Positions 1 to 5,890 of a stretch of DNA of 13,271 bases are shown here, piece by piece. Both the position numbers and the translations under genes were made by a program. Every line of letters starts with the position of its first letter. Position 1 is the stretch's first letter. The DNA is from Zoogloeaceae bacterium (GTDB taxonomy: Bacteria > Pseudomonadota > Gammaproteobacteria > Burkholderiales > Rhodocyclaceae), in NCBI GenBank assembly GCA_031259605.1, contig JAIRLE010000061.1, forward strand, positions 1-13,271, written 5' to 3'. The notes under the pieces were generated by a model. It was not told where the DNA came from. It did no database searches and was given only the letters and a program-made list of their open reading frames with translations.

Positions 1-101
1 GTACCCACCGGCATGAAGACCGGCGTTTCCACCACGCCATGCGCCAGCGTCAGGACGCCGCGCCGCGCCAGCGCGTCTGTGTTCTGGAGATAAAACCGCA
101 T
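1..101 (-). CDS. tgt: tRNA-guanine(34) transglycosylase, N-terminal fragment (runs off left edge)
   Basis: Only the first 33 codons and part of the next are present, reading leftward off the window. The translation begins MRFYLQNTDALARRG and continues through VVETPVFMPVGT. This matches the conserved N-terminus of the Tgt family, where an ARRG segment is followed by VETPxFMPVGT. Tgt exchanges guanine-34 for queuine or preQ1 in tRNAs with GUN anticodons, in the cytoplasm. The ATG at 101-99 was chosen because it gives the family's usual N-terminal length. The frame stays open upstream, but that sequence does not resemble Tgt and soon enters a repeat. No convincing ribosome-binding site precedes the ATG. 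The identification rests on a short but very characteristic stretch. Confidence 0.85.
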   Translation of the reverse strand, partial: MRFYLQNTDALARRGVLTLAHGVVETPVFMPVG

Positions 102-161
102 TGGGGCCGACCAAAAGGACAGGAAGCATACTACATGCCGTCCGTTCTCAGAACCTGTACA

Positions 162-325
162 TCGTAACACCAACTCCGGATTGAAACCCCGCCCGTAAGA
201 AAGGCGCGAAGATTGAGACCCCAGCCGCGGCCGGGGTTTCGACCGCAGCCATTCTCGAGGGGAGAGAAACCCCTTCCCAATGGAGTTGGACCGACAGCCC
301 TGAAGGGCTGTCGCCAATTTTTGCT
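162..325 (+). repeat. 164-bp structured dispersed repeat, copy 1
   Basis: First of three copies of the same length; the others are at 1078-1241 (minus) and 5891-6054 (plus). By eye it differs from copy 3 at about 11 positions, mostly transitions. It starts at TCGTAA and ends at AATTTTTGCT. Parts in order: CCAACTCC, which can pair with GGAGTTGG near position 280; a GC-rich near-palindrome; a GGGAG/CTTCCC segment; and a 10-bp perfect hairpin at 292-313 followed by a T-run. The palindrome arm here carries several changes from copy 3, some giving G-U pairs and some A-C mismatches. It lies between tgt and the lipoprotein gene, in the opposite orientation to both. No open reading frame of its own is convincing. 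Confidence 0.9.
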
Positions 326-358
326 CGTCTCGGATTGTCGTGGGAAGCGCCTGGTTTT

Positions 359-384
359 CCTTCTCCCCCTAAAGGGGGAGAAGG
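359..384. repeat. Perfect 12-bp inverted repeat (REP-like hairpin)
   Basis: CCTTCTCCCCCT at 359-370 and AGGGGGAGAAGG at 373-384 are exact reverse complements separated by AA. The hairpin sits in non-coding DNA downstream of repeat copy 1. It belongs to a wider segment, from about 328, that resembles 2276-2315 next to cysB. Such C-rich/G-rich hairpins are common dispersed intergenic repeats in proteobacteria. There is no T-run, so a classical terminator is unlikely. Confidence 0.7.
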
Positions 385-435
385 CGACCGAAGGGCGGAT
401 GAGGGGGCGATTCACCCCGGAAAATACGGTTCAGG

Positions 436-464
436 GATGAACCGCCGCCCTCTCCCGGCGCTAA
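436..464 (+). repeat. 29-bp repeat shared with the edge of copy 3
   Basis: The segment starting GATGAACCGCCG and continuing through CCCTCTCCCGGCGCT is found again, reverse-complemented, at 5862-5890. There it directly abuts the 164-bp repeat. The lipoprotein gene stop codon (461-463) lies inside this copy. It may be part of a larger or composite mobile repeat. Confidence 0.65.
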
Positions 465-952
465 CGCGCCACTCTGCCCCGACCGCCAAGTCGGCTGCCG
501 CCGCTTGCCCGTCCCGCGCCGGATGGCCTGGGCGCTGCCCTTTGGCCCTGGCGCGAAAACGCGGGAGCGGCATTCGTCCCGCCCGTTCCCTGCCGGTGGA
601 ATGTGGCGGACGGCGCGCGCCTGTCCCTTCCGTCGCCCCGATCTCTTCCACCACGCGGCGGACGAACCTCCGGTTTCGACATATGTCCGCCGTTCAGGCG
701 GTGACGCCCCGCGTCACGCGGCACAAAGGGGCGCGACATCGAAGGATGGCGAGACACATGCGGAGCCAGATAGACAACCGGGCGGCGGTACTCGAACCAG
801 TAGCCCGGGTAACGATATTCGGACCAGTAATAACCGGGTACACCCACCACGACGCCGGATTCATGATAGTCCACATACTCCGCGCGGCGCGTCGCGCATC
901 CCGACAACAATGCCAGCGAAACCAACGCAAACAGCATTACTCTCCCATTCAT
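461..952 (-). CDS. Small lipoprotein, Tyr-rich with basic low-complexity tail
   Basis: Encodes 163 residues. The start at 952 was preferred to an upstream ATG at 1015 because GGAGGTGAT lies just before it and a signal peptide begins there. Residues 1-19 form a lipoprotein signal: a hydrophobic core followed by lipobox LSGC, with Cys19 as the lipidated residue. Residue +2 is Ala rather than Asp, which favours the outer membrane in known sorting rules. Residues about 26-65 are rich in Tyr and Trp (for example VPGYYWSEYRYPGYW). From about residue 78 the chain is dominated by Arg, Gly, Pro and Ser, without a recognisable fold. No specific family function is recognised. The gene stands alone on the minus strand; its stop codon falls within a short dispersed repeat, so the basic tail may be a recent extension or drift. 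Confidence 0.82.
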   Translation of the reverse strand: MNGRVMLFALVSLALLSGCATRRAEYVDYHESGVVVGVPGYYWSEYRYPGYWFEYRRPVVYLAPHVSRHPSMSRPFVPRDAGRHRLNGGHMSKPEVRPPRGGRDRGDGRDRRAPSATFHRQGTGGTNAAPAFSRQGQRAAPRPSGAGRASGGSRLGGRGRVAR

Positions 953-1010
953 GGCATCACCTCCGCTCGATTGTCGCGCGAACTCGCGCAATACCACTCT
1001 AGACCCCTGG

Positions 1011-1039
1011 GACACGGGTTTACTTTGCCATTTGTTACA
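1011..1039 (-). promoter_or_regulatory. Candidate ECF-sigma-type promoter for the lipoprotein gene
   Basis: On the minus strand TGTAAC (complement of 1034-1039) is followed after 17 bases by CGTGTC (complement of 1011-1016). GTAAC/CGT(G)TC pairs at this spacing resemble promoters of extracytoplasmic-function sigma factors, which often drive envelope lipoproteins. It lies about 60 bases upstream of the lipoprotein start. This is pattern matching only. A TTTACA hexamer just upstream could instead be a sigma-70 -35 box, but no good -10 accompanies it. Confidence 0.35.
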
Positions 1040-1077
1040 GGGTGTAAATACGCGCGCCGCCGCTTTTCAGCGGGCGC

Positions 1078-1241
1078 AGCAAAAATTAGCGACAGCCCTT
1101 CAGGGCTGTCGGTCCAACTCCATTGGGAAGGGATTTCTCTTCCCTCGAGAAGGGCTACGGTCGAAACCCCGGCCTCGGCCGGGGTCTCAACCTTCGCGCC
1201 TTTCTTACGGGCGGGGTTTCAAACCGGAGTTGGTTTTACGA
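1078..1241 (-). repeat. 164-bp structured dispersed repeat, copy 2 (inverted)
   Basis: Reverse-complement copy of the 164-bp element. By eye it differs from copy 3 at about 7 positions. On the minus strand it begins TCGTAAAACC and ends AATTTTTGCT. Its central hairpin carries changes that keep G-U pairing on the element's forward strand. It lies 64 bases beyond the cysB stop codon, in the same transcriptional direction as cysB. With copy 3 it brackets the whole sulfur-assimilation locus as an inverted pair. Confidence 0.9.
1079..1111 (-). terminator. Terminator-like hairpin inside repeat copy 2, downstream of cysB
   Basis: On the minus strand CGACAGCCCT and AGGGCTGTCG form a perfect 10-bp stem with a two-base loop, or 9 bp with a TGAA tetraloop. 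CTAATTTTTGC follows. A GC-rich stem plus a run of five T is the form of a Rho-independent terminator. It is correctly oriented to end the cysB transcript. The stem-to-T spacing (about four bases) is slightly long. Confidence 0.5.
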
Positions 1242-1305
1242 CGACATGATTGCAATAGACCCATCAGGCGCTGGCAGCTTCGCGAAACGCGGTCTGCCGG
1301 TCTCG

Positions 1306-2247
1306 TCACACCTGATAACTCTCGCCCTCTCCTTGCAGGGCGCTGTCGACCGCCCATTTGTCCAGATGCGGGGCAAAGAGGCGGATGAAGTCGTATTCGA
1401 AACGGCGGGGAAAGATGCCGTGACGCAGGGCGATGCGCGTGGTGTTGGATTCAAAGAGATGCTCGGCCACGAGTGCTTCCAGTCCCGTGTCACGCGCCGG
1501 GTCAAAGGCCATGGCGGCGATGATCCCCAGCCCCAGTCCCATGTTGACATAGGTTTTGATGACATCGGCGTCCAGGGCGGTCAGGACGATCCTGGGGTTC
1601 AGGTTGTGGCGCTCAAAGGCCTGTGTGATGCGCGAGCGGCCAGTGAAATCGGGGTTGTAGGTAATCAGCGGCCAGCGGGCGAGTTCCATCAGCGACAGGG
1701 GCTGTGCCCTGGCAATGGGATGCCCGCTGGTGGCGATGACGCAATGCCGCCACTGGCAGACCGGCAGGCTGACCAGTCCCGCGCGGTCGCTCAACGCTTC
1801 GGTGGCGATGCCGATGTCGGCGTCGCCTTTTTCCACCCAATCGGCAATCTGCGTGGGCGTCCCCTGACGCAGGATCAATTGCACGGTGGGATGGCGCGCC
1901 ATGAATTCCCGCACGGCGGACGGCAGGGCGTAACGCGCCTGGGTGTGCGTGGCGGCAACGGTGAGCGTGCCGGTCTCGCCGCCCGCATAATCCTTACCCA
2001 AACGCACCAGGTTTTCCGCCTCGCGCAAAATCTGCCCGGCACGTTCGATAACGGCGCGGCCTGGCTCGGTAATGCCGGTAAACCGCTTGCCGCTACGCTC
2101 GAAAATCATCACGCCCAACTCGTCCTCCAGGAGCTTGATTTGCTTGGATACGCCGGGCTGAGAGGTATACAAGGCTTCCGCCGCCTCGGAAACGTTCAGT
2201 CCCCGCCGCGTGACCTCGACGATATAGCGCAGTTGCTGCAACTTCAT
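1306..2247 (-). CDS. cysB: CysB-like LysR transcriptional regulator of sulfate assimilation
   Basis: Encodes 313 residues, close to the usual CysB length of 324. The N-terminal winged helix-turn-helix (about residues 1-60) contains NVSEAAEALYTSQPGVSKQI, typical of CysB/Cbl. The effector domain keeps all four residues that bind sulfate in enterobacterial CysB, at the same numbering: Thr100 and Gln103 (in THTQARYALP), Thr149 and Thr202 (in PDFTGRS). CysB activates cys genes when O- or N-acetylserine signals sulfur need. The gene is divergent from cysI across a 307-bp spacer, the expected arrangement for its own target. AGGGGGTAGG precedes the ATG as a ribosome-binding site. Cbl is the main alternative, but location and sulfate residues favour CysB. 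A terminator-like repeat lies downstream. Confidence 0.9.
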   Translation of the reverse strand: MKLQQLRYIVEVTRRGLNVSEAAEALYTSQPGVSKQIKLLEDELGVMIFERSGKRFTGITEPGRAVIERAGQILREAENLVRLGKDYAGGETGTLTVAATHTQARYALPSAVREFMARHPTVQLILRQGTPTQIADWVEKGDADIGIATEALSDRAGLVSLPVCQWRHCVIATSGHPIARAQPLSLMELARWPLITYNPDFTGRSRITQAFERHNLNPRIVLTALDADVIKTYVNMGLGLGIIAAMAFDPARDTGLEALVAEHLFESNTTRIALRHGIFPRRFEYDFIRLFAPHLDKWAVDSALQGEGESYQV

Positions 2248-2554
2248 GACCTACCCCCTGGGCGTCTGTTCATAATCTCGGATTGCTGTGTGAAATGTTT
2301 GATTTGCCTTCTCCCTCTTCATTCGCAGATGACGTTGGGAGCGGCCATTGTGACCGCCCGCCCTTGCCGCGGGGGAGGGCAACCACAAGGGTTGCCCCTG
2401 CCGCAACATTTCCCGGTTGCGGTCATGGAGGCGCCTCTACGGGAATCATGGACAGGTTCTAACAACGGAAAGTTATAACAATGTAACCGCATATTCTTTT
2501 TCGTTCAAATCATAAGGCTTTACCATAGTCCGTACTACGACCTTCAAGGCGGAT
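2248..2554. promoter_or_regulatory. Divergent cysB-cysI control region
   Basis: This 307-bp spacer must carry the promoters of both genes. It holds two adjacent perfect hairpins (2377-2397 and 2401-2422) and, nearer cysI, an AT-rich stretch with the palindrome GTTATAAC at 2473-2480. The AT-rich part (about 2460-2540) is the likeliest site of the cysI promoter and CysB binding, since CysB sites are AT-rich and poorly conserved. No hexamer pair was good enough to name a specific promoter. Bases 2276-2315 resemble 328-367, a second dispersed repeat. Confidence 0.45.
2377..2397. repeat. Perfect 8-bp inverted repeat hairpin in cysB-cysI spacer
   Basis: GGGCAACC at 2377-2384 is the reverse complement of GGTTGCCC at 2390-2397, with loop ACAAG. 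A second hairpin, CCGCAAC (2401-2407) with GTTGCGG (2416-2422), follows three bases later. The pair has no T-run and resembles intergenic REP-type repeats more than a terminator. Confidence 0.6.
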
Positions 2555-4237
2555 ATGTACCGTTACAATCCTGATGATCTGGCGCTGATCCGTGAGCGGG
2601 CGGCGCAATTTCGCGCACAGGTGGCGCGTTGGCGTTCCGGCGTGTTGAGCGACAGCGAGTTTCGTCCCCTGCGTCTGCAAAACGGGCTGTATGTGCAGCG
2701 TCACGCGCCCATGTTGCGCGTGGCTGTGCCCTACGGCATGATTTCCGCTGCCCAGTTGCGCAAACTGGCGAGCATTTCCCGGCGCTATGACAAGAGTTAC
2801 GGGCATTTCACCACGCGCCACAATCTGCAACTCAACTGGGTGCGCATCGAGGACGCGCCGGATATTCTCGATGAACTGACCGAAGTGGAGATGCATGCCA
2901 TCCAGACCTCCGGCAACTGCATCCGCAATGTCACCACCGACCCTTTTGCCGGAATCGCGCCAGACGAGGCCATGGACCCGCGTCCGTTGGCGGAAATCCT
3001 GCGCCAGTGGAGCGCCATGCACCCGGAATTCGCCTTCCTGCCGCGCAAGATCAAGATCGCCATTTCCGGCAGCGTGGAAGATCGCACCCTGGGCTGGTAT
3101 CACGATGTCGGTCTGCGTCTGGACGGCAAGGATAGCGGGCAGGCTACATTTGCCGTCATCGTCGGCGGCGGCTTGGGACGCACTCCCTTGCGCGGCCAGA
3201 TCATCAGGCAACATCTGCCCTGGCGGCATCTCCTCAGTTACTTGGAAGCCATCGTGCGCGTCTTCAACCTGCATGGTCGCCGCGACAATCCCTACAAGGC
3301 GCGACTGAAAATTCTGGTGCAGCGCCTGGGACTGGCGGAATTCTCCCGTCAGGTAGAAACCGAATGGGCGCACCTGAAAGACGGCCCCGCCACACTGACA
3401 GAAGCCGGATACCAGCGCATCGCCGCGCATTTTTGTTCTCCGGAATACCGGCAGGGAGCGGCATCGGCGGCGCGACTCGCAGAACAAAAAGCGGCGCACC
3501 CCGAATTTGCGCGCTGGCTTTCGCGCGCCGTGCATCCGCACAAGATGCCGGGCTACGCCGCCGTCACCTTGTCGCTGAAAGCGCCGGGACAAGCACCCGG
3601 CGACATTACGGCGGCGCAGATGGAAAGTGTCGCGGCCTTGGCGGACGCCTTCAGTTTTGGCGAGGCGCGCATCGCGCACGAACAGAACCTGGTATTGGCC
3701 GACGTGGAACAAGGCCGTCTGTTCGAACTCTGGCAGACGGCGCGAAAAGAAGCGCTGGCAACGCCCAATGTGGGGCTGTTGACGGACATGATCTGCTGCC
3801 CCGGCGGCGATTTTTGCGACCTGGCCAATGCCCGTTCCGTCGCCGTCGCGCGTGCCATCCAGACGCGTTTTGCCGACTTCGAGACGCTGTTCGATCTGGG
3901 GGAAATTTCCCTCAACATTTCCGGCTGCGTCAATGCATGCGGGCATCACCATGTCGGCAACATCGGCATTCTCGGCGTGGATCGGCAGGGCGAGGAGTTC
4001 TACCAGATTACCCTGGGCGGACGCCAGGGCAGCGCGGCGCGTGTCGGCAAAGTCATCGGCCCGGCCGTCCCCGCCGCCCATGTCGCGGATGTCGTCGCCA
4101 GCATCCTTGCGGTCTACCGCCGCGAACGCCGCCCGGAGGAAAGCTTTCTGCATACTTTCGAGCGCATCGGCAGCGCCCCTTTCAAGCCCTGTCTGCGCGC
4201 CGCCAACGCAACCCAACGCACGGAAACCGCCGTATGA
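2555..4237 (+). CDS. cysI: Assimilatory sulfite reductase, siroheme/4Fe-4S hemoprotein subunit
   Basis: Encodes 560 residues, the usual size for nitrite/sulfite reductases with duplicated ferredoxin-like and siroheme domains. The coupled 4Fe-4S/siroheme site is complete: Cys415 and Cys421 in CCPGGDFC (C-x5-C) and Cys458 and Cys462 in SGCVNAC (C-x3-C). The first half carries the substrate-side segments YGHFTTRHNLQLNW and TSGNCIRNVTTDP. The enzyme reduces sulfite to sulfide with six electrons in the cytoplasm. Assignment to sulfite rather than nitrite rests on context: divergent cysB, overlapping DUF934 and nearby cysH. No cysJ flavoprotein is present, so the electron donor is not shown. AAGGCGG precedes the ATG. 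The stop overlaps the DUF934 start (ATGA). Confidence 0.92.
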   Translation: MYRYNPDDLALIRERAAQFRAQVARWRSGVLSDSEFRPLRLQNGLYVQRHAPMLRVAVPYGMISAAQLRKLASISRRYDKSYGHFTTRHNLQLNWVRIEDAPDILDELTEVEMHAIQTSGNCIRNVTTDPFAGIAPDEAMDPRPLAEILRQWSAMHPEFAFLPRKIKIAISGSVEDRTLGWYHDVGLRLDGKDSGQATFAVIVGGGLGRTPLRGQIIRQHLPWRHLLSYLEAIVRVFNLHGRRDNPYKARLKILVQRLGLAEFSRQVETEWAHLKDGPATLTEAGYQRIAAHFCSPEYRQGAASAARLAEQKAAHPEFARWLSRAVHPHKMPGYAAVTLSLKAPGQAPGDITAAQMESVAALADAFSFGEARIAHEQNLVLADVEQGRLFELWQTARKEALATPNVGLLTDMICCPGGDFCDLANARSVAVARAIQTRFADFETLFDLGEISLNISGCVNACGHHHVGNIGILGVDRQGEEFYQITLGGRQGSAARVGKVIGPAVPAAHVADVVASILAVYRRERRPEESFLHTFERIGSAPFKPCLRAANATQRTETAV

Positions 4238-4731
4238 ATGCCTTGATTCGGGAGTTCGCCACGGATTTCCAGATCGTCCCCGACGACCCCTGGCGCATCG
4301 CGCCGGAAGAGAGCGCCGCGCCCCGATCCCTGCCGGAAGGCGCGTGGCTGTATCCGCTTGCCGTCTGGCAAAAGGAAGCGGCAGTCATCCGCGCGCGCGG
4401 GGAAACTTTCGGCCTGCGGCTTCTTCCGGATACGCCGCCCATCGCGCTGGAAGCCCTGAAAGCGCGCCTTGCCGATTTTGCCGTCATCGCGCTCGATTTT
4501 CCCGTTTTCACCGATGGCCGCGCCTACAGCCTCGCCCGCCTGCTGCGCGAACGCCTGGGCTACACGGGAGAACTGCGCGCCGTTGGCCACGTCCTGCTCG
4601 ACACCTTGCTATTTACGCGCCGCCTGGGGTTTGACGCCTGGGCAATGAGCGAACGCCAGGATGTCGAAGAGGCGCTCGTCCACTTGCGGAGTTTGCGCCA
4701 AAGCCACATGATGCGCCATCCGTACCAGTAG
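4234..4731 (+). CDS. DUF934 family protein, sulfite-reductase partner
   Basis: Encodes 165 residues starting at the ATG that overlaps the cysI stop codon by four bases (ATGA), so translation is probably coupled. The frame extends far upstream, but that part is only an alternative reading of cysI. The family hallmark is at the C-terminal end: a DFPVFTDGRAYSLARLLRER stretch (about residues 89-108), then GHVLLDTL and RLGFDAWAM. DUF934 proteins sit next to cysI in most beta- and many alphaproteobacteria. They are thought to help sulfite reductase, perhaps in electron supply or assembly, but the biochemical role is not established. No signal peptide or membrane segment is seen. Confidence 0.9.
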   Translation: MNALIREFATDFQIVPDDPWRIAPEESAAPRSLPEGAWLYPLAVWQKEAAVIRARGETFGLRLLPDTPPIALEALKARLADFAVIALDFPVFTDGRAYSLARLLRERLGYTGELRAVGHVLLDTLLFTRRLGFDAWAMSERQDVEEALVHLRSLRQSHMMRHPYQ

Positions 4732-4850
4732 TCCGATAGCGGAAAAAACCCCGCGCGCCGCGCAAGGAAGCTCCAGTCCAAGGGACAAAATCCCCTGAGC
4801 AATCGAATGAATGCTGTTATCGTATTTCCGGTTTGCGCCGCCACCTGCCG

Positions 4851-4874
4851 CCCTCTCCCGCAAGCGGGCGAGGG
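4851..4874. repeat. Inverted repeat between DUF934 and cysH
   Basis: CCCTCTCCCGC (4851-4861) faces GCGGGCGAGGG (4864-4874) across a two-base loop, with one mismatch. It lies in the 216-bp spacer between the DUF934 gene and cysH, which otherwise shows no gene. It resembles other CCCTCTCCC-type hairpins in this window, and no T-run follows. Confidence 0.55.
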
Positions 4875-4947
4875 GGAAGCGGGCATTCATGCGATTGCCC
4901 TGGACAAACCCCATGGCGTCAGTTTGTCATCCTGACTTCGGAATAAA

Positions 4948-5727
4948 ATGAGCCGTTTCACGCCCTTGCCGCAAAAGAACCCGCCGCAGAACGCGGCCAC
5001 GCGTCCGCCGCTCACCCCTGAATTGCTGCAAACGCTGGCGGGAAAGGTTGCCGCCGCCGAAGCCCGTCTGCGCCGTATCGCCCGCGAACACGCGCCCGCC
5101 GCCTTCGCCAGCAGCCTGGGCGCGGAAGACATGGCGCTTGCCGACATGATCCTGAAAAACGCGCTGCCCATCCGCGTCTTCACCCTGGATACCGGACGCC
5201 TGCACCCGGAAACCTGCGACCTCCTGGCTGCCGCCGAACAGCATTACGGCAGGCATTTTGAAGTCTTCTACCCCGAACACACGGCGCTGGAGCATTTCGT
5301 TCATACCTACGGCATCAACGCCTTTTACGCTTCCGTCGCGGCGCGGCGTCAATGCTGCCACATCCGCAAAGTCGAGCCTTTGCGGCGTGCCCTTATCGGC
5401 TGCAAGTCCTGGATTACCGGGATGCGCGCCCAGCAATCCGCCACGCGCCAGCATCTTGCCGTACAGGAAGTCGACGCCGGACATGGCCTGGAAAAATTCA
5501 ACCCGCTGGCGGACTGGAGCGAACAGGAAGTCTGGGCCTACATCCGCAGCAACAATGTTCCCTACAACCCGCTGCATGACCGCTTCTACCCCAGCATCGG
5601 CTGCGCTCCCTGCACCCGCGCCCTGGCCGCGGGCGAAGACATCCGCGCCGGTCGCTGGTGGTGGGAAAACCCGGAAACGAAAGAATGCGGGCTGCATTCC
5701 AGGGAAGAAAAGGACGAAGGACGGTAA
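4948..5727 (+). CDS. cysH: Assimilatory adenylylsulfate (APS) reductase, 4Fe-4S type
   Basis: Encodes 259 residues. The PP-loop-like nucleotide site SSLGAED is at 55-61 and the family motif DTGRLHPET at 81-89. All four iron-sulfur cysteines that mark APS reductases are present: the pair Cys136-Cys137 (RRQCCHIRK) and Cys219-x2-Cys222 (IGCAPC). These are absent from the PAPS-only enterobacterial CysH. The catalytic cysteine Cys247 lies in the C-terminal KECGLH motif. The enzyme reduces APS to sulfite using thioredoxin, feeding CysI. The first ~20 residues are a Pro-rich, variable extension. The start follows a weak CGGAA site. It lies 216 bp after DUF934, so it may have its own promoter. A terminator-like repeat (copy 3) lies downstream. 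Confidence 0.92.
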   Translation: MSRFTPLPQKNPPQNAATRPPLTPELLQTLAGKVAAAEARLRRIAREHAPAAFASSLGAEDMALADMILKNALPIRVFTLDTGRLHPETCDLLAAAEQHYGRHFEVFYPEHTALEHFVHTYGINAFYASVAARRQCCHIRKVEPLRRALIGCKSWITGMRAQQSATRQHLAVQEVDAGHGLEKFNPLADWSEQEVWAYIRSNNVPYNPLHDRFYPSIGCAPCTRALAAGEDIRAGRWWWENPETKECGLHSREEKDEGR

Positions 5728-5760
5728 TTTTGTGCGCAACCGTCGGCGGGCGCCAGATTC

Positions 5761-5810
5761 ACTCTCTCCCGCTTGCGAGAGAGAATGCCCCGACAGGGGC
5801 GAGAGAGAGT
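5761..5810. repeat. Nested inverted repeats (cruciform-like) downstream of cysH
   Basis: The outer arms ACTCTCTC (5761-5768) and GAGAGAGT (5803-5810) enclose a CTCTC/GAGAG hairpin and a GCCCC-GACA-GGGGC hairpin (5787-5800). It lies between cysH and repeat copy 3. It resembles the widespread CTCTCCC/GGGAGAG intergenic repeats and may contribute to 3'-end formation of the cysH mRNA. Confidence 0.6.
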
Positions 5811-5861
5811 CAGGCAGGGCAGGAGCATCGAATCATGCGTAATTGGGGCAGGGAGCGGTAA

Positions 5862-5890
5862 GTGAGCGCCGGGAGAGGGACGGCGGTTCA
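5862..5890 (-). repeat. 29-bp repeat, second copy, abutting the 164-bp repeat
   Basis: Reverse complement of 436-464, with about two differences. It ends exactly where repeat copy 3 begins. It also supplies the stop codon (complement of 5888-5890) used by the restriction-endonuclease reading frame. Confidence 0.6.

Noticed and set aside
335..1249. 304-residue plus-strand frame across repeat copy 1 and the lipoprotein gene
   Set aside because: Begins in repeats and lies antisense to a lipoprotein with a clear signal peptide and ribosome-binding site.
1123..2478. 451-residue plus-strand frame opposite cysB
   Set aside because: Mirror of cysB in GC-rich DNA; CysB has a full helix-turn-helix and conserved effector residues, while this frame has no family features and starts inside a repeat.
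2510..4216. 568-residue minus-strand frame opposite cysI
   Set aside because: Antisense shadow; cysI carries the complete siroheme/Fe-S motif set.
3364..4233. Long upstream extension of the DUF934 frame
   Set aside because: It is cysI read in another frame; the DUF934 similarity begins at the ATG overlapping the cysI stop.
4948..5727. cysH as PAPS reductase
   Set aside because: Both Fe-S cysteine pairs are present, which marks the APS-using class.
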